From positions 676,692 through 740,691 of the forward strand of contig NZ_KB235898.1 in the NCBI RefSeq assembly GCF_000332155.1: 64,000 nt of DNA, written 5' to 3'. Position numbers and translations under genes: made by a program. Shown here piece by piece: positions 44,243 to 53,319 of this stretch. The DNA comes from Kamptonema formosum PCC 6407 (GTDB lineage Bacteria > Cyanobacteriota > Cyanobacteriia > Cyanobacteriales > Microcoleaceae). Numbering within the stretch: the first letter of the stretch is position 1; every line of letters starts with the position of its first letter. The notes below the pieces were generated by a model that saw nothing but the letters and a program-made list of their open reading frames with translations, did no database searches and had not been told where the DNA came from.

Positions 44243-44390
44243 TATAGCAACCGCCAGGGCGGTTAGGGGCTAGGGGCTAGGGGCTAGGGGCTAGGGAAAG
44301 AAGGGAAAGAAGGAAAGAGAGGAAAGAGGGGAAGAGAGTCAATAGTTTGGGCCCTGAGTGAGTGTCTTAACCGTTGTGGCAGTTGCTATA
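44243..44390. repeat. Element with heptamer array, complete copy
   Basis: The left end tatagcaaccgccagggcgg and the right end ccgttgtggcagttgctata are imperfect inverted repeats. Inside are about five units of ggggcta (44265-44296) and a purine-rich gaaaga stretch. Relatives are at 21385-21512, 37441-37562 and 20097-20160. No reading frame; it may move by a supplied transposase. Confidence 0.75.
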
Positions 44391-44495
44391 GCACACTTAA
44401 ATCAACTTTTTGGAATTCGGATTGGGTTCAAAGTTGCGGCCGCAATTAGTGGCATATTAGATATAATCAAGAAAACCAGTTAAAGATCGTTCACC

Positions 44496-44786
44496 ATGAC
44501 TCAACCTGTTGCTTTAATAAATACTAAATTGATTGAATCCCTTACTCAAATCATTCTTTCTCTTACCGATGAGGAGCGACAACTTCTAGCACAAAAAATT
44601 AATTTTTCATCATTGTCTAGCGAAGAAATTCAACTAAAACGGGAAGCCCTACAATCTGAAATTACACTGGGCGCGGAACAACTCAAAAGCGGTGATTACA
44701 CCGAGTACAATGATTTGTCATTGCCTAATTTGCTTAAAACTATTAAGAGCCGAGGCAAGCAACGGATTCAGCAGGAGCAAGCTTAG
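44496..44786 (+). CDS. Antitoxin-like protein
   Basis: A 96-residue acidic helical protein (MTQPVALINTKLIESLTQII ... EEIQLKREALQSEI). It has the composition of the antitoxins that precede ParE/RelE toxins in cyanobacteria. Its stop TAG shares one base with the GTG start of the toxin gene. No DNA-binding motif is obvious. Confidence 0.7.
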   Translation: MTQPVALINTKLIESLTQIILSLTDEERQLLAQKINFSSLSSEEIQLKREALQSEITLGAEQLKSGDYTEYNDLSLPNLLKTIKSRGKQRIQQEQA

Positions 44787-45046
44787 TGAATCGCTTTCGT
44801 CTTTCACGGCAGGCAGAGCAAGATTTGGAAGATATCTGGGTTTTCTTGACACAACAGGATGAACTCTTAGCGGACAAACAGATTGCTCAAATTTTAGATA
44901 GATTTCCTATGTTGTCTCAATTTCCTAATATGGGAAAGCAGCGCGATGATTTACTGGCAGGACTCAGGAGTTTTCCCGTTCAACCATACATCGTTTTTTA
45001 TACTAAAATTGCGGAGGGGATTGAAGTTGTCAGAGTTTTACATTAA
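44786..45046 (+). CDS. ParE/RelE-family toxin, slightly short at the C-terminus
   Basis: An 86-residue toxin of the ParE type (MNRFRLSRQAEQDLEDIWVF; FPNMGKQRDDLLAGLRSFPV; YIVFYTKIAEGIEVVRVLH). Family members usually continue past RVLH with about 8-10 more residues (G-x-R-D). Here a stop follows RVLH directly, so the last part is missing and activity may be changed. Start GTG at 44786. Confidence 0.85.
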   Translation: MNRFRLSRQAEQDLEDIWVFLTQQDELLADKQIAQILDRFPMLSQFPNMGKQRDDLLAGLRSFPVQPYIVFYTKIAEGIEVVRVLH

Positions 45047-45099
45047 GCCAGAGACATTGATAGCCAGTTTCCGTAATTCAAAGCTCAAAACCATTTTTT

Positions 45100-45735
45100 T
45101 TATAGCTTGCAAATCGCTTTCAGGACTTGTAATAATAAAATTGACGATTCAGGTTCCATCAGATTTAGCAGTGGCATTAGCTGATAAATTGCGGGATTTC
45201 CCCGCTGAATATATACAAATTGATACTCCATTCCGTTCGTAGTTAAACCCCAGACAGACTCTTGACGTTCTATACTTTTAGAGACATAAGTGAGCAGTTG
45301 AGGTAAACCTGCAAATGGGGCAATTAGACTGTTTTTAGTCTCAATCACTAAAACCCAAAAAGATATTTCACTGTTTATCGGTTTGGTTTTATTGATTGCT
45401 AGAATGTCCAATCTTCCTGTAATTTTGATATCTTCATCTTCAATAAGAAGATCGGCAATATCTTGTTCTAAACTAATATTAATTGGGTGGCGATAAAATC
45501 CAGCTAATCGCATTAATGGAAAGGTAGTTAGAGCTTTTACCAGTCCCTCTAAAACTCTATCATTGGAGAGGTAATTATCAAAGTCATCCCTAATTTGTGT
45601 GAGTTCTTGCTGTTCAAATTCGGTGAGAGGTTCGAGAGATAATAGGGATGTAAATGAGTTATTGTATTGCTTCTGGAAATTAAAAAGTTGGTGAACTTGT
45701 CCGATGGTGAGGTTTTTGGCATTGAGAGTTAGCAT
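45100..45735 (-). CDS. PD-(D/E)XK-type protein, paralogue 1
   Basis: A 211-residue protein. A helical N-terminus (MLTLNAKNLTIGQVHQLFNF) is followed by a nuclease-like core with D in ITGRLDILAIN and E-x-K in WVLVIETKNSL, then LPQLLTYVSKSIERQESVWG. It resembles the N-terminal nuclease part of type I restriction R subunits, as a stand-alone domain. It is a tandem duplicate of the next gene (45780-46421), over most of the length. Function is unknown. Confidence 0.75.
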   Translation of the reverse strand: MLTLNAKNLTIGQVHQLFNFQKQYNNSFTSLLSLEPLTEFEQQELTQIRDDFDNYLSNDRVLEGLVKALTTFPLMRLAGFYRHPINISLEQDIADLLIEDEDIKITGRLDILAINKTKPINSEISFWVLVIETKNSLIAPFAGLPQLLTYVSKSIERQESVWGLTTNGMEYQFVYIQRGNPAIYQLMPLLNLMEPESSILLLQVLKAICKL

Positions 45736-45779
45736 GGTTTTAGGGATGGTTTAGCGATCGTATAATTTTAGCGCATATT

Positions 45780-46421
45780 CTATAGCTTACAAATGGCTTT
45801 GAGAACTTGTAACAATAAAATTGAAGGTTCAGGTTCCATCAAAGTTAAGGATGGCATAAGCTGATAGGTTGGCTGTTCTCCTCGGCGGATATAGACAAAT
45901 TGGTAAAACTCTCCATTTGTTGCTAATCCCCAGACTGATTCTTGGCGTTCCAAACTTTTGTAGGCATAAGTTAGCAGTTGGGGTAAACCAGCACGGGGGG
46001 TAATTAAACTGTTTTTAGCTTCAATTACTAAAACCCAAAAAGATATTTCTGTTGTTATTGGTTTGGTTTTATTGATTGCTAGAATATCTAATCTCCCGGT
46101 GAGTGTGATATCTTCATCTTCAATGATAATTTCAGCGATGTCTTGTTCGAGACTGATCTTAATTGGGGGGTGATAGAAGCCAGCTAATCGTATTAATGGA
46201 AAGGTAGTTATTGCTTTTACTAGACCTTCTGAGAGTTTTTCTGCTGAAATATATTCACGAAAATCATTGCGGATTATGACAAGTTCTTGCTGTTCAATTT
46301 CGCTAAGAGGTTCTAGGGTTAATAAGGTAGAAAATGTGTCCGTATTATTAAACTGTTCTTGCAAATTTAAAAAATGACGAACTTCGTTGAGAGTAAGGTT
46401 TCTAGCATTAAGGGTAGTCAT
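45780..46421 (-). CDS. PD-(D/E)XK-type protein, paralogue 2
   Basis: A 213-residue paralogue with the same layout: D in LTGRLDILAIN, E-x-K in WVLVIEAKNSL, and LPQLLTYAYKSLERQESVWG. The putative catalytic residues are conserved in both copies, so both may be active. The two genes are 44 bp apart on one strand, and the shared C-terminus (SILLLQVLKAICKL) is identical, pointing to a recent duplication. Upstream gene on the same strand is 46449-46682. Confidence 0.75.
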   Translation of the reverse strand: MTTLNARNLTLNEVRHFLNLQEQFNNTDTFSTLLTLEPLSEIEQQELVIIRNDFREYISAEKLSEGLVKAITTFPLIRLAGFYHPPIKISLEQDIAEIIIEDEDITLTGRLDILAINKTKPITTEISFWVLVIEAKNSLITPRAGLPQLLTYAYKSLERQESVWGLATNGEFYQFVYIRRGEQPTYQLMPSLTLMEPEPSILLLQVLKAICKL

Positions 46422-46448
46422 CCTTTAATCTAATATTAAATTGCAATA

Positions 46449-46682
46449 CTAATCTATCCTATCCAGCACCATTCCGTCAACTATTTCATAACCCCATCTG
46501 TAATTCCGATTCGCGAGTTGCTTGGCCGCATCATACTCGCCTAAATAGCAGAGTTCAACTAATAGTTGATAGCCCTTTTCTTTTTCTTGCTGAATTCTCT
46601 CCCGATGCAACTTTTCTCTGGCTTTTTCAGAAAGAGGTTCTCTTCCCAACTCTAAAGGATCAATATCACTAATTTGCCTCAT
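46449..46682 (-). CDS. Small hypothetical protein sharing a C-terminal motif with its neighbour
   Basis: A 77-residue protein (MRQISDIDPLELGREPLSEK). Its end, NYRWGYEIVDGMVLDRID, matches the end of the next upstream protein (NPDWGYEMVDGQVIESIPF). The gene starts 8 bp after the stop of 46691-47914 with aggtaagt before the ATG. The family is unknown; the shared motif suggests a short domain used by both proteins. Confidence 0.65.
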   Translation of the reverse strand: MRQISDIDPLELGREPLSEKAREKLHRERIQQEKEKGYQLLVELCYLGEYDAAKQLANRNYRWGYEIVDGMVLDRID

Positions 46683-46690
46683 ACTTACCT

Positions 46691-47914
46691 CTAAAAAGGA
46701 ATTGATTCTATAACTTGACCATCAACCATTTCATATCCCCAGTCTGGATTTTTAGCAATTAAATTTTCAATCATATTTCTCCCAATGGGAGTTTTACACG
46801 CCTCATGCAAAGAAGCAATACTAGGAATTTCATCTGCTGAGTGCGATGGTTGTTCCTCTATTTCCTGCTGTTCTAAATTTGCCGCAGAAAGCATATTAGA
46901 ACTTGATGACTCTAAGGAAAATTGCGGCGCGATCGCTTCTAATTTTTTCATCACACTTTCTTTTGTAATTTGAGGCTTATCAGTAAAAGAAGCGGGTAAA
47001 TAAGGAGTTTCTAAACCATGCTTTTTAGCGTTAATAGCTTCATCAGCTATTCGATCGCACTTTCTCAAAAATCCTTCCCACAAATCGCGGCCTAAAACGG
47101 GATTTCTCAAGTCAGTTCGCGCCTTTAAAACTGCCTGTTCTAAGGGTTCCCCTTTGTGAACATAATATTGTGTCCTTTCTTCTTCAAAAGCTGGATAAGG
47201 CACTCCCGGTTCTATCTCCCATTCTCGCTTGACTTTCTGGCTTTCTCCCAATGGTTTCCCTGAGATGAAATCATCCCATAATGGAGATATAAGGCCTTTT
47301 GTCATGTTATCAATTTCGTAAAATACAGATCGAGAAGGATTCGGATGACCTTGATTTTTATAGTATTCTAATAAGATACGCTGAAATTCCTTGAATTGCT
47401 CATCAGACTGCCAAGGGCCACTAAATTTATAATGGGGGGTAACTCTAACTGTTGTGGGTTGGCGAGGTTGACCGAAAAATTTATCAGTTTTAATAGTTAA
47501 ATTTGAGGTAGGGTAGTTAGGCACTACTTCTACAGGATGATTCTTTGTTTCGCCGCCATTGCGTGCTATTATATCTGAAGATCGATCGGTGAAAATATTA
47601 TCGAGTTTATTCTCAAGAGCGTCAATATCTGCCCAAAGTTCTAGGGTAGTATCATTAACTAATCTTGCTTTTAGTAACAAACGCTCTTGTAGTTGACGGC
47701 GTGCTAGTTCTTGTTCGCTAGGGTTTAAACCTGTTGCTTTTTCAATTTCATCGCTTGTAATTGTGACCCATTCTTGGGGATGAGATAATTGAGATTGCCA
47801 GTCAAATACTTGGCAAAATAGGATAGAAGCAGCCACACCACCCGTAAATTTAGCTAGCTTAGGATAATAGATGAGGGGCGTTCCTAGATGTCTCAAAAAT
47901 AGTCCGAGTTTCAT
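46691..47914 (-). CDS. Hypothetical protein, possible replication-type winged helix
   Basis: A 407-residue protein. Its N-terminus (LGTPLIYYPKLAKFTGGVAA, then QVFDWQSQ and WVTITSDEIEKATGLNPSEQ) resembles the N-terminal winged helix of phage/plasmid replication organisers, where a helix-turn-helix reads host or element DNA. The middle is rich in charged residues (about 150-260). The C-terminus ends NPDWGYEMVDGQVIESIPF. Assignment is weak. With the small genes on both sides it forms a four-gene run on the minus strand (46449-48292), which may be remains of a mobile element. Confidence 0.5.
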   Translation of the reverse strand: MKLGLFLRHLGTPLIYYPKLAKFTGGVAASILFCQVFDWQSQLSHPQEWVTITSDEIEKATGLNPSEQELARRQLQERLLLKARLVNDTTLELWADIDALENKLDNIFTDRSSDIIARNGGETKNHPVEVVPNYPTSNLTIKTDKFFGQPRQPTTVRVTPHYKFSGPWQSDEQFKEFQRILLEYYKNQGHPNPSRSVFYEIDNMTKGLISPLWDDFISGKPLGESQKVKREWEIEPGVPYPAFEEERTQYYVHKGEPLEQAVLKARTDLRNPVLGRDLWEGFLRKCDRIADEAINAKKHGLETPYLPASFTDKPQITKESVMKKLEAIAPQFSLESSSSNMLSAANLEQQEIEEQPSHSADEIPSIASLHEACKTPIGRNMIENLIAKNPDWGYEMVDGQVIESIPF

Positions 47915-47920
47915 TGCCTA

Positions 47921-48292
47921 TTAAAGTTGATAATCAAGGGGTTCGCAAAAATCAGTTACTCCAGTTTTGACCACATAAATAACCACAGGAGTTGCTAAAA
48001 TATCGGGACAAAGTTTGGCCTCAATCAAAGCTTCTACTGCGGGTTTTAATAGTCCATTGCTTAAATTTGCTCTTACGTCTTCTTCGCAGAGAACCACACG
48101 GCATCTTTTCGCTAAACTTGATAGCCAATTGTCAGAAGTATTGGGCTCTTGTCCGACTTGAATTGCCATAGAGATTGCGGCATCTTCTATATCTCCTTCA
48201 CAGTCTTCAATTACATCCAGGGCTTTTAAAGCTTCGGAATAATCAGCTAATTGAGAGCGAAACTGTGCAATTTCCTGGGAAGTAATAATCAC
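47921..48292 (-). CDS. Hypothetical protein
   Basis: A 123-residue acidic protein (MIITSQEIAQFRSQLADYSE). It starts with GTG at 48292, preceded by gaggagaattataaa. The stop is 6 bp before the next gene start, so it heads a probable operon with 46691-47914 and 46449-46682. I do not recognise the family. Confidence 0.6.
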   Translation of the reverse strand: MIITSQEIAQFRSQLADYSEALKALDVIEDCEGDIEDAAISMAIQVGQEPNTSDNWLSSLAKRCRVVLCEEDVRANLSNGLLKPAVEALIEAKLCPDILATPVVIYVVKTGVTDFCEPLDYQL

Positions 48293-48351
48293 TTTATAAT
48301 TCTCCTCGATCGTTTGTGACCGTGCTTAATAATGCTATCCTATCATTATAC

Positions 48352-48432
48352 GACTTACGCATTGTTGTACACTCTGTCTGGGTGATAAAGATACCGCCGA
48401 GACGGCGGCGTTACGTTAGAAGTGCGTAAGTC
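48352..48432. repeat. Palindromic element gacttacgca
   Basis: Ends gacttacgca (48352-48361) and tgcgtaagtc (48423-48432) are perfect 10-bp inverted repeats. Inside is ccgccgagacggcgg followed by cgttacgt. It is MITE-like, 81 bp long, between divergent genes. Confidence 0.7.
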
Positions 48433-48480
48433 CTTATTATTTAGAAATAGTTGAAATGTCCTATCTTTCGCCTTGTTGAG

Positions 48481-49320
48481 ATGAGTGATAAATTGCTGCC
48501 AATTGAGAGTATATCAGATACGGCTTTCGGGATTGCGATCGCGCGTGCAATTGAAAGCGATCGCTTAGATGCCAATTTCTACGATCCGTTGGCGCGAATG
48601 CTGGGAGGCGATCGCGGGGAAAAGTTTATTTTAGCCCTTGGCGGGCCTCCTGACAAGGCAGGCTTAGCCGTAGCTATCCGTACTTGTCTGATCGACGAGG
48701 CGATCGCGCAAAGCATCCGCAGCGATGGCGTGGATACCGTGCTCAACCTCGCTGCGGGTTTGGATACTCGTCCTTACCGGATGTCACTACCCGCCTCTCT
48801 AGTGTGGATTGAGGTTGATTTACCTGCGATCGCATCCTACAAACAGGAAAAACTTGCTAGTGAAAAACCTATTTGTAATCTAAAAATTGTCCCTCTAGAT
48901 TTGACAAATCTCTCCTTAAGAAATCAGCTTTTTGCTCAAGTTAGTGCTGCTAGTAATAAAGTGTTAATTATTACTGAAGGACTCTTAGCTTATTTAACTT
49001 CGGAACAAGTTGGATCTCTAGCAATTGATTTGCGGAGATATGTTAATTTCCGCTGGTGGGTATGCGAATTAGCCTCGCCTTTTTTAATGCAACAAGTGCA
49101 AAAAAAGTGGGGTAAATCTTTTAATGCAGCTAATGCTAAGTTACAATTTGCTCCCCCAGAAGGGCCGAATTTTTTCGCACGCTACGGCTGGAAAACTCGC
49201 CAATATCGCACCTTTTTAGAAGAAGCACCCCGTTTAAATCGCGATGTACCTTTCGGTTCCTTACTGCGCCAAAAGCCACTATTTAAAGATGGAGTAGTTT
49301 GGCTAGAACAGCAAATTTAA
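48481..49320 (+). CDS. Class I SAM-dependent methyltransferase (LCMT-like)
   Basis: A 279-residue methyltransferase of the leucine carboxyl methyltransferase type. FYDPLARMLGG, the SAM motif VLNLAAGLDTRPYRM (Gly-rich loop, about 86-100), IEVDLPAIASYKQEKLA and IITEGLLAYL are seen. Substrate is unknown; the family acts on small O-nucleophiles in natural product pathways. ATG at 48481 (MSDKLLPIES) is preferred to the TTG at 48451. It stands alone between repeats. Confidence 0.85.
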   Translation: MSDKLLPIESISDTAFGIAIARAIESDRLDANFYDPLARMLGGDRGEKFILALGGPPDKAGLAVAIRTCLIDEAIAQSIRSDGVDTVLNLAAGLDTRPYRMSLPASLVWIEVDLPAIASYKQEKLASEKPICNLKIVPLDLTNLSLRNQLFAQVSAASNKVLIITEGLLAYLTSEQVGSLAIDLRRYVNFRWWVCELASPFLMQQVQKKWGKSFNAANAKLQFAPPEGPNFFARYGWKTRQYRTFLEEAPRLNRDVPFGSLLRQKPLFKDGVVWLEQQI

Positions 49321-49321
49321 T

Positions 49322-49410
49322 GGGAGATGGGGGGGAGCGGGGGAGCGGGGGAGCGGGGGAGCGGGGGATGGGACAGCAATTAGCAATTAGCAATTAGCAA
49401 TTAGCAGTTA
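49322..49410. repeat. 9-mer and heptamer arrays at the bioB 3' end
   Basis: About four units of gagcggggg (49335-49370) are followed by about four units of caattag (49376-49406), then cagttaactgttaac. The bioB stop codon (49401-49403) is part of the heptamer array, so the last residues of BioB are written by repeat DNA. Confidence 0.8.
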
Positions 49411-50408
49411 ACTGTTAACAGAGAACCATCTGAAGCTTCTAGTACAAATCCTGCATCCCGAATCATCTCCCAATCTTGATTGGCCGTTTGACCTGGAGTC
49501 GTGAGATAATCACCCACAAAGATAGAATTTGCAGCGTAAAGTCCGAGAGGTTGTAGCGATCGCAAATGCACTTCTCGTCCCCCTGCAATCCTAATTTCTT
49601 GACTGGGAAGCAAAAACCTAAATAAACAGAGAATCCGCAAACATTGACGAGGATTTAACGTTTTTACATCGGCAAATGGCGTACCGGGAATAGGAATGAA
49701 AAAATTAACAGGAACGCTAGTAACTCCCAAATCCCGAAGTGAAAGTGCTAAATTAATTACATCATTATCAGATTCACCCATTCCCAAAATTCCACCCGAA
49801 CAAGTTGTAATTCCTGCGGCTTTGACACGATCGACTGTCTTAATTCTATCATCAAAAGTATGGGTAGTACAAATCTCAGCGTGATATTCTTCGGAAGTAT
49901 TAAGATTGTGATTAACTCGATCTACGCCAGCTTTTGCTAAGCGGTGAGTTTGTTCTTCACTCAATAATCCCAGACAAGCACAGATTTTAAGATCGTAGTT
50001 AGCCTTGACAGTTTCAACTGCATCTACAACTCGATTAAAAGTAGATTCGCTAGGTTGGCGACCAGAAATTACTAAACAAAATGTACCCGCTTTTAACTGT
50101 TTTGCTCTTTCCGCTGCATCCAGAATTTTCTCCTTAGCTAAAAGCGGATATTTTTCAATTTCTGCTGTGGAAATTTTGGACTGAGAACAGTAATGACAAT
50201 CCTCTGGACAAAGACCACTTTGAGCATTCAGTAAATAGTGCAATCTTACCCGATTTCCCCAGTAGTGTCGCCGCACCCGATAAGCTGCACTTAGTTGTTC
50301 GAGTAAAATGTCGTCTGGTGCAGTTAAAACGGCTAAAGATTCCTCGCGAGAGAGGCATTTTCCCGCCAAAGCACTGTCAGCTAAGCCGTTCCAATTGGGG
50401 AGATTCAT
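49401..50408 (-). CDS. bioB: Biotin synthase
   Basis: A 335-residue radical SAM enzyme that inserts sulfur into dethiobiotin. The [4Fe-4S] cysteines C67, C71 and C74 are in [34 protein letters not shown] and the [2Fe-2S] ligand segments ([26 protein letters not shown]) are intact. I chose the ATG at 50408 over a TTG at 50432. It lies 28 bp after bioA on the same strand, so bioA-bioB is an operon, running away from the guanidine genes. Confidence 0.97.
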   Translation of the reverse strand: MNLPNWNGLADSALAGKCLSREESLAVLTAPDDILLEQLSAAYRVRRHYWGNRVRLHYLLNAQSGLCPEDCHYCSQSKISTAEIEKYPLLAKEKILDAAERAKQLKAGTFCLVISGRQPSESTFNRVVDAVETVKANYDLKICACLGLLSEEQTHRLAKAGVDRVNHNLNTSEEYHAEICTTHTFDDRIKTVDRVKAAGITTCSGGILGMGESDNDVINLALSLRDLGVTSVPVNFFIPIPGTPFADVKTLNPRQCLRILCLFRFLLPSQEIRIAGGREVHLRSLQPLGLYAANSIFVGDYLTTPGQTANQDWEMIRDAGFVLEASDGSLLTVNC

Positions 50409-50436
50409 AAGCGAAATGTTAGTAAAAATCAAGGGG

Positions 50437-51741
50437 TTAGAGAGTATTCAAGATTTGGCGAATTGCCAGATAAATAGATTCTAGTTCATCTGGGGAAATA
50501 CAGTAAGGAGGCATTAAATAAAGTGTATTTCCCAAGGGACGGAGTAAAAATCCGGCTTCTAGAAGTCGTGCTTTTAACTGTTGAGCAATTTGATTAAAAT
50601 AACCGGGGACATTTTCAGTTTTGATGTCCATTGCTGCAATTGTACCACAAGTCCGAATCCGTTCTATTTGGGGATGACCTTTTAGGTATTGATGCAGGTA
50701 GCGGCGGTGCTGTTTTTCCATGCCTTGATAGGCTTCGGGGTTTTGCTCCAGCAGCTCTAAAGATGCTACACTGACTGCACAAGCTAATGGATTCCCAGTA
50801 TAGGAATGGCTGTGAAAAAAAGCTTTGTCAGATTCATCTTGCCAGAAGGCTTGGTAAATTTTCTCCGTTGCTAGGGTTACGGCAATTGGCAAACAGCCGC
50901 CAGATAAACCTTTAGATAAGCAGAGAATATCTGGTGAAGTTGTGGATTTCAAACAGGCAAATAGTTCGCCAGTTCGACCAAAACCTGTCATTACTTCATC
51001 ATATATCAATAAGAGATTATATTGATGGGAAATTTTTTCTAGAGCTTGCAAAAATTGAGGGCGACACATTCGCATTCCCCCCGCACCTTGTATTAATGGT
51101 TCGATAAAGATTCCGGCATAGTTATGGCTTTGCTTTAACAAAAATTCGATTTTTTCTAATGCTAATACTTCGCGAGTTGCTACTTCGGTATCGTCGTCAA
51201 AGGTGGCAGGATAAGGAACAATATCGGTAGCAAACATTAAAGGTTTAAATGGTTGCCACCAGAGGGAACTTCCACCCATTGACATTGCTCCGATAGTATC
51301 GCCGTGATAGCCTCCTTCAAAACTAATAAAGTTGGTGCGATTGGTTTCTCCGAGATTATGCCAATATTGATATGCCATTTTTAGGGCAACTTCAACTGCC
51401 GTCGATCCGTTATCAGAAAAGAAAACTCGCGTGAGAGATTTTGGGGTGTGAGTTAACAATTTATTGGCTAGTTTTTCGGCTGGTTCGTGAGTGAAACCAG
51501 CGAAGATTACGTGCTCTAATTTTTGGGCTTGTTCGTAAAGAGCTTTGGCGAGTACGGGATGGCTGTGTCCGTGAATTGTCACCCACCAACTAGAAATGCA
51601 GTCGAGAATTTGCCGCCCATCTGCTAATTCTAATATGGCTCCTTTTCCTCGCACAACGTTCAGAGGTGCGGGGGCTGTTTTCATTTGGGTGAAGGGTTGC
51701 CAAATGGGGGAGTTTGAAGAATTTTGTGGGTGATTTGTCAT
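50437..51741 (-). CDS. bioA: DAPA aminotransferase BioA
   Basis: A 434-residue PLP enzyme that turns KAPA into DAPA using SAM as amino donor. [64 protein letters not shown] and [10 protein letters not shown] (Lys of the Schiff base) are BioA signatures. Start ATG is at 51741. It is the first gene of bioA-bioB, 148 bp from birA with a palindromic element between. No bioF or bioD is present in the window. Confidence 0.96.
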   Translation of the reverse strand: MTNHPQNSSNSPIWQPFTQMKTAPAPLNVVRGKGAILELADGRQILDCISSWWVTIHGHSHPVLAKALYEQAQKLEHVIFAGFTHEPAEKLANKLLTHTPKSLTRVFFSDNGSTAVEVALKMAYQYWHNLGETNRTNFISFEGGYHGDTIGAMSMGGSSLWWQPFKPLMFATDIVPYPATFDDDTEVATREVLALEKIEFLLKQSHNYAGIFIEPLIQGAGGMRMCRPQFLQALEKISHQYNLLLIYDEVMTGFGRTGELFACLKSTTSPDILCLSKGLSGGCLPIAVTLATEKIYQAFWQDESDKAFFHSHSYTGNPLACAVSVASLELLEQNPEAYQGMEKQHRRYLHQYLKGHPQIERIRTCGTIAAMDIKTENVPGYFNQIAQQLKARLLEAGFLLRPLGNTLYLMPPYCISPDELESIYLAIRQILNTL

Positions 51742-51760
51742 TATTTAGATGTGAATAATT

Positions 51761-51833
51761 GGTAGGGTGGGCGCTCGCCGAAACCATATTAGCTTTCTGG
51801 TGACAATATTTTTGCGGCGAACGCTCACATACC
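51761..51833. repeat. Palindrome ggtagggtgggcg
   Basis: ggtagggtgggcgctcgccg (51761-51780) and cggcgaacgctcacatacc (51815-51833) are imperfect inverted repeats. It is the same family as 56212-56280. Confidence 0.7.
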
Positions 51834-51888
51834 CGTTTATTTAAGTAAATTTTAAGGTATAATTCTAATTCATAAAATACTTTTTAAT

Positions 51889-52695
51889 TCAATTCCATCG
51901 AACGCGCCCAGATGTAAAGGCTCGTATTTGATTATCGGGCAAACGCAGTAATAATCTGCCTGATTCATCAATGCCGATCGCGACTCCTGCGATCGCTTCC
52001 GAGGGCAGTTCGAGGACGATCGCGCGATCGCGAAGTGCATCGCGACGGCGTAACTCTGGCAGCAACAGGGCTAAACCGACGTTTTTTCCTGTAGAATCTA
52101 CCCTAGAAAGCAGACTGATTAGTTCCAGCAAATAATGCCGCAACCGCTCTAGGAGAGAGAGTTCATCCGGCACTATACTAGAAATAGACTGCAAAGCGAT
52201 CGCATTGCCGATCGCCTTCGCATCCAGTCCCGCCTCCGCGAAATCAACACAACGGTTGAGCCCCACCCCCACGATCGCGCGAGCACTACCCGAACCGCTA
52301 CCAGAATTCGCCTCGCAGAGAATTCCGGCTAACTTGCGATCGTCAATCAAGACATCGTTAGGCCATTTCTGACGCAGCATACCACGAGAGTCAGGCACTA
52401 AATCCTCGATCGCATAAATTACGGCTAAAGCGGCGGCTAAACTGAGTCCCGGTAACTGCGAAGGGTGCAAGCGATCGCACACAAAACTAGCAGTTAAAAC
52501 ACCCGTCGGTGCATACCAAATGCGCCCCTGTTGCCCGCGTCCTACGGTTTGTAGCCTCGTAAACACGACATCCCCGTGTTGGAGCTCGGACGCGCGATCG
52601 CTTGCCCAAGTGTTCGTACTGGGGCAAGTTTCCACCCAATGCAACCACTCAGGAAGGTTTTCGGGGGTGCGATCGGCAGAGGCGGACAGGGGCAT
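51889..52695 (-). CDS. birA: Biotin-protein ligase BirA
   Basis: A 268-residue biotin ligase without the DNA-binding N-domain, so it is an enzyme only. It has ETCPSTNTWA, the biotinyl-AMP loop GRGQQGRIWYAPTG, WPNDVLIDDRKLAGILCE and IVGVGLNRC, all intact. It attaches biotin to the Lys of EAMKM domains: acetyl-CoA carboxylase and the carboxylase at 58472-62095. The ATG at 52695 is used; a TTG at 52713 is also possible. Same strand as bioA, but a palindrome between makes a shared transcript uncertain. Confidence 0.94.
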   Translation of the reverse strand: MPLSASADRTPENLPEWLHWVETCPSTNTWASDRASELQHGDVVFTRLQTVGRGQQGRIWYAPTGVLTASFVCDRLHPSQLPGLSLAAALAVIYAIEDLVPDSRGMLRQKWPNDVLIDDRKLAGILCEANSGSGSGSARAIVGVGLNRCVDFAEAGLDAKAIGNAIALQSISSIVPDELSLLERLRHYLLELISLLSRVDSTGKNVGLALLLPELRRRDALRDRAIVLELPSEAIAGVAIGIDESGRLLLRLPDNQIRAFTSGRVRWN

Positions 52696-52963
52696 TAAAG
52701 GCAACTCAGACAAGGCTTGATTTCAATCCTAAATTACTATGTCAGCGAATCTTAATCTTAAAATCTCAGAATAACAGTATTTTGTAGTTTAATATACAGT
52801 TCGCCTAAAAAAATGCTGTTAACGTCTGAACAGTAATAGCATAGTAATCATATTTTACTATTGCTACCTTTCAAAAATTTACGTACCTTGTAATAACTAA
52901 AAGTCTAGAATAAATCTTTGAGTTACACACAAGATTTTTCTAGACAAAAGTTAAAAAAATTAG

Positions 52964-53112
52964 CAGCTTCTAGGGTTCCGATTTGAACAAAAAATCTAAT
53001 TAAGTTTAGAAAAATCAAGTGCTGGTCCAAGAGAAGCAAACTGGCAAGCCTAAATATTTAATTTTAAGGAATAACTAGCCAGTTACACGGCGGGAGAAAA
53101 GCCCGGGAGGAA
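52964..53112 (+). promoter_or_regulatory. Guanidine-I (ykkC) riboswitch 1
   Basis: The conserved ykkC aptamer blocks are present in order: ctagggttccg (52970-52980), ctggtccaagag (53022-53033) and acacggcgggagaaaagccc (53085-53104) then gggag. P1 pairs gcttct (52966-52971) with agaagc (53032-53037), and a second helix pairs aactggc (53039-53045) with gccagtt (53078-53084). Guanidine-I aptamers bind the guanidinium ion and are mostly ON switches. It lies about 210 bp upstream of the ABC transporter gene at 53320. Confidence 0.95.
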
Positions 53113-53166
53113 CGCTATCAGTCAAGAAGACTGAGTTCGTTTTTTCTTGGGCTTTATCGTTTTTAT
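53098..53166 (+). terminator. Terminator of riboswitch 1
   Basis: aaagcccgggaggaacg (53098-53114) pairs with cgttttttcttgggcttt (53138-53155) over 16-17 bp, including G-U pairs, with an inner hairpin cagtc-aaga-agactg. A T-rich tail follows (53153-53166). The 5' arm takes bases from the conserved 3' end of the aptamer, so guanidine-bound aptamer and terminator exclude each other; this supports transcription control as an ON switch. Confidence 0.9.
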
Positions 53167-53319
53167 AGAGCCTTTGCGGAAGCGAACAAAGCGAAATATA
53201 GCGGTTAACTGTTAACTGTTAACTAAAAGTAGTAGATACCAATAGAAAACCGCTATAAGTTCCTAACTTCAATCACCATATTCACCTCGAAAATCCACCG
53301 TCTTTTACCAGAATATGCC

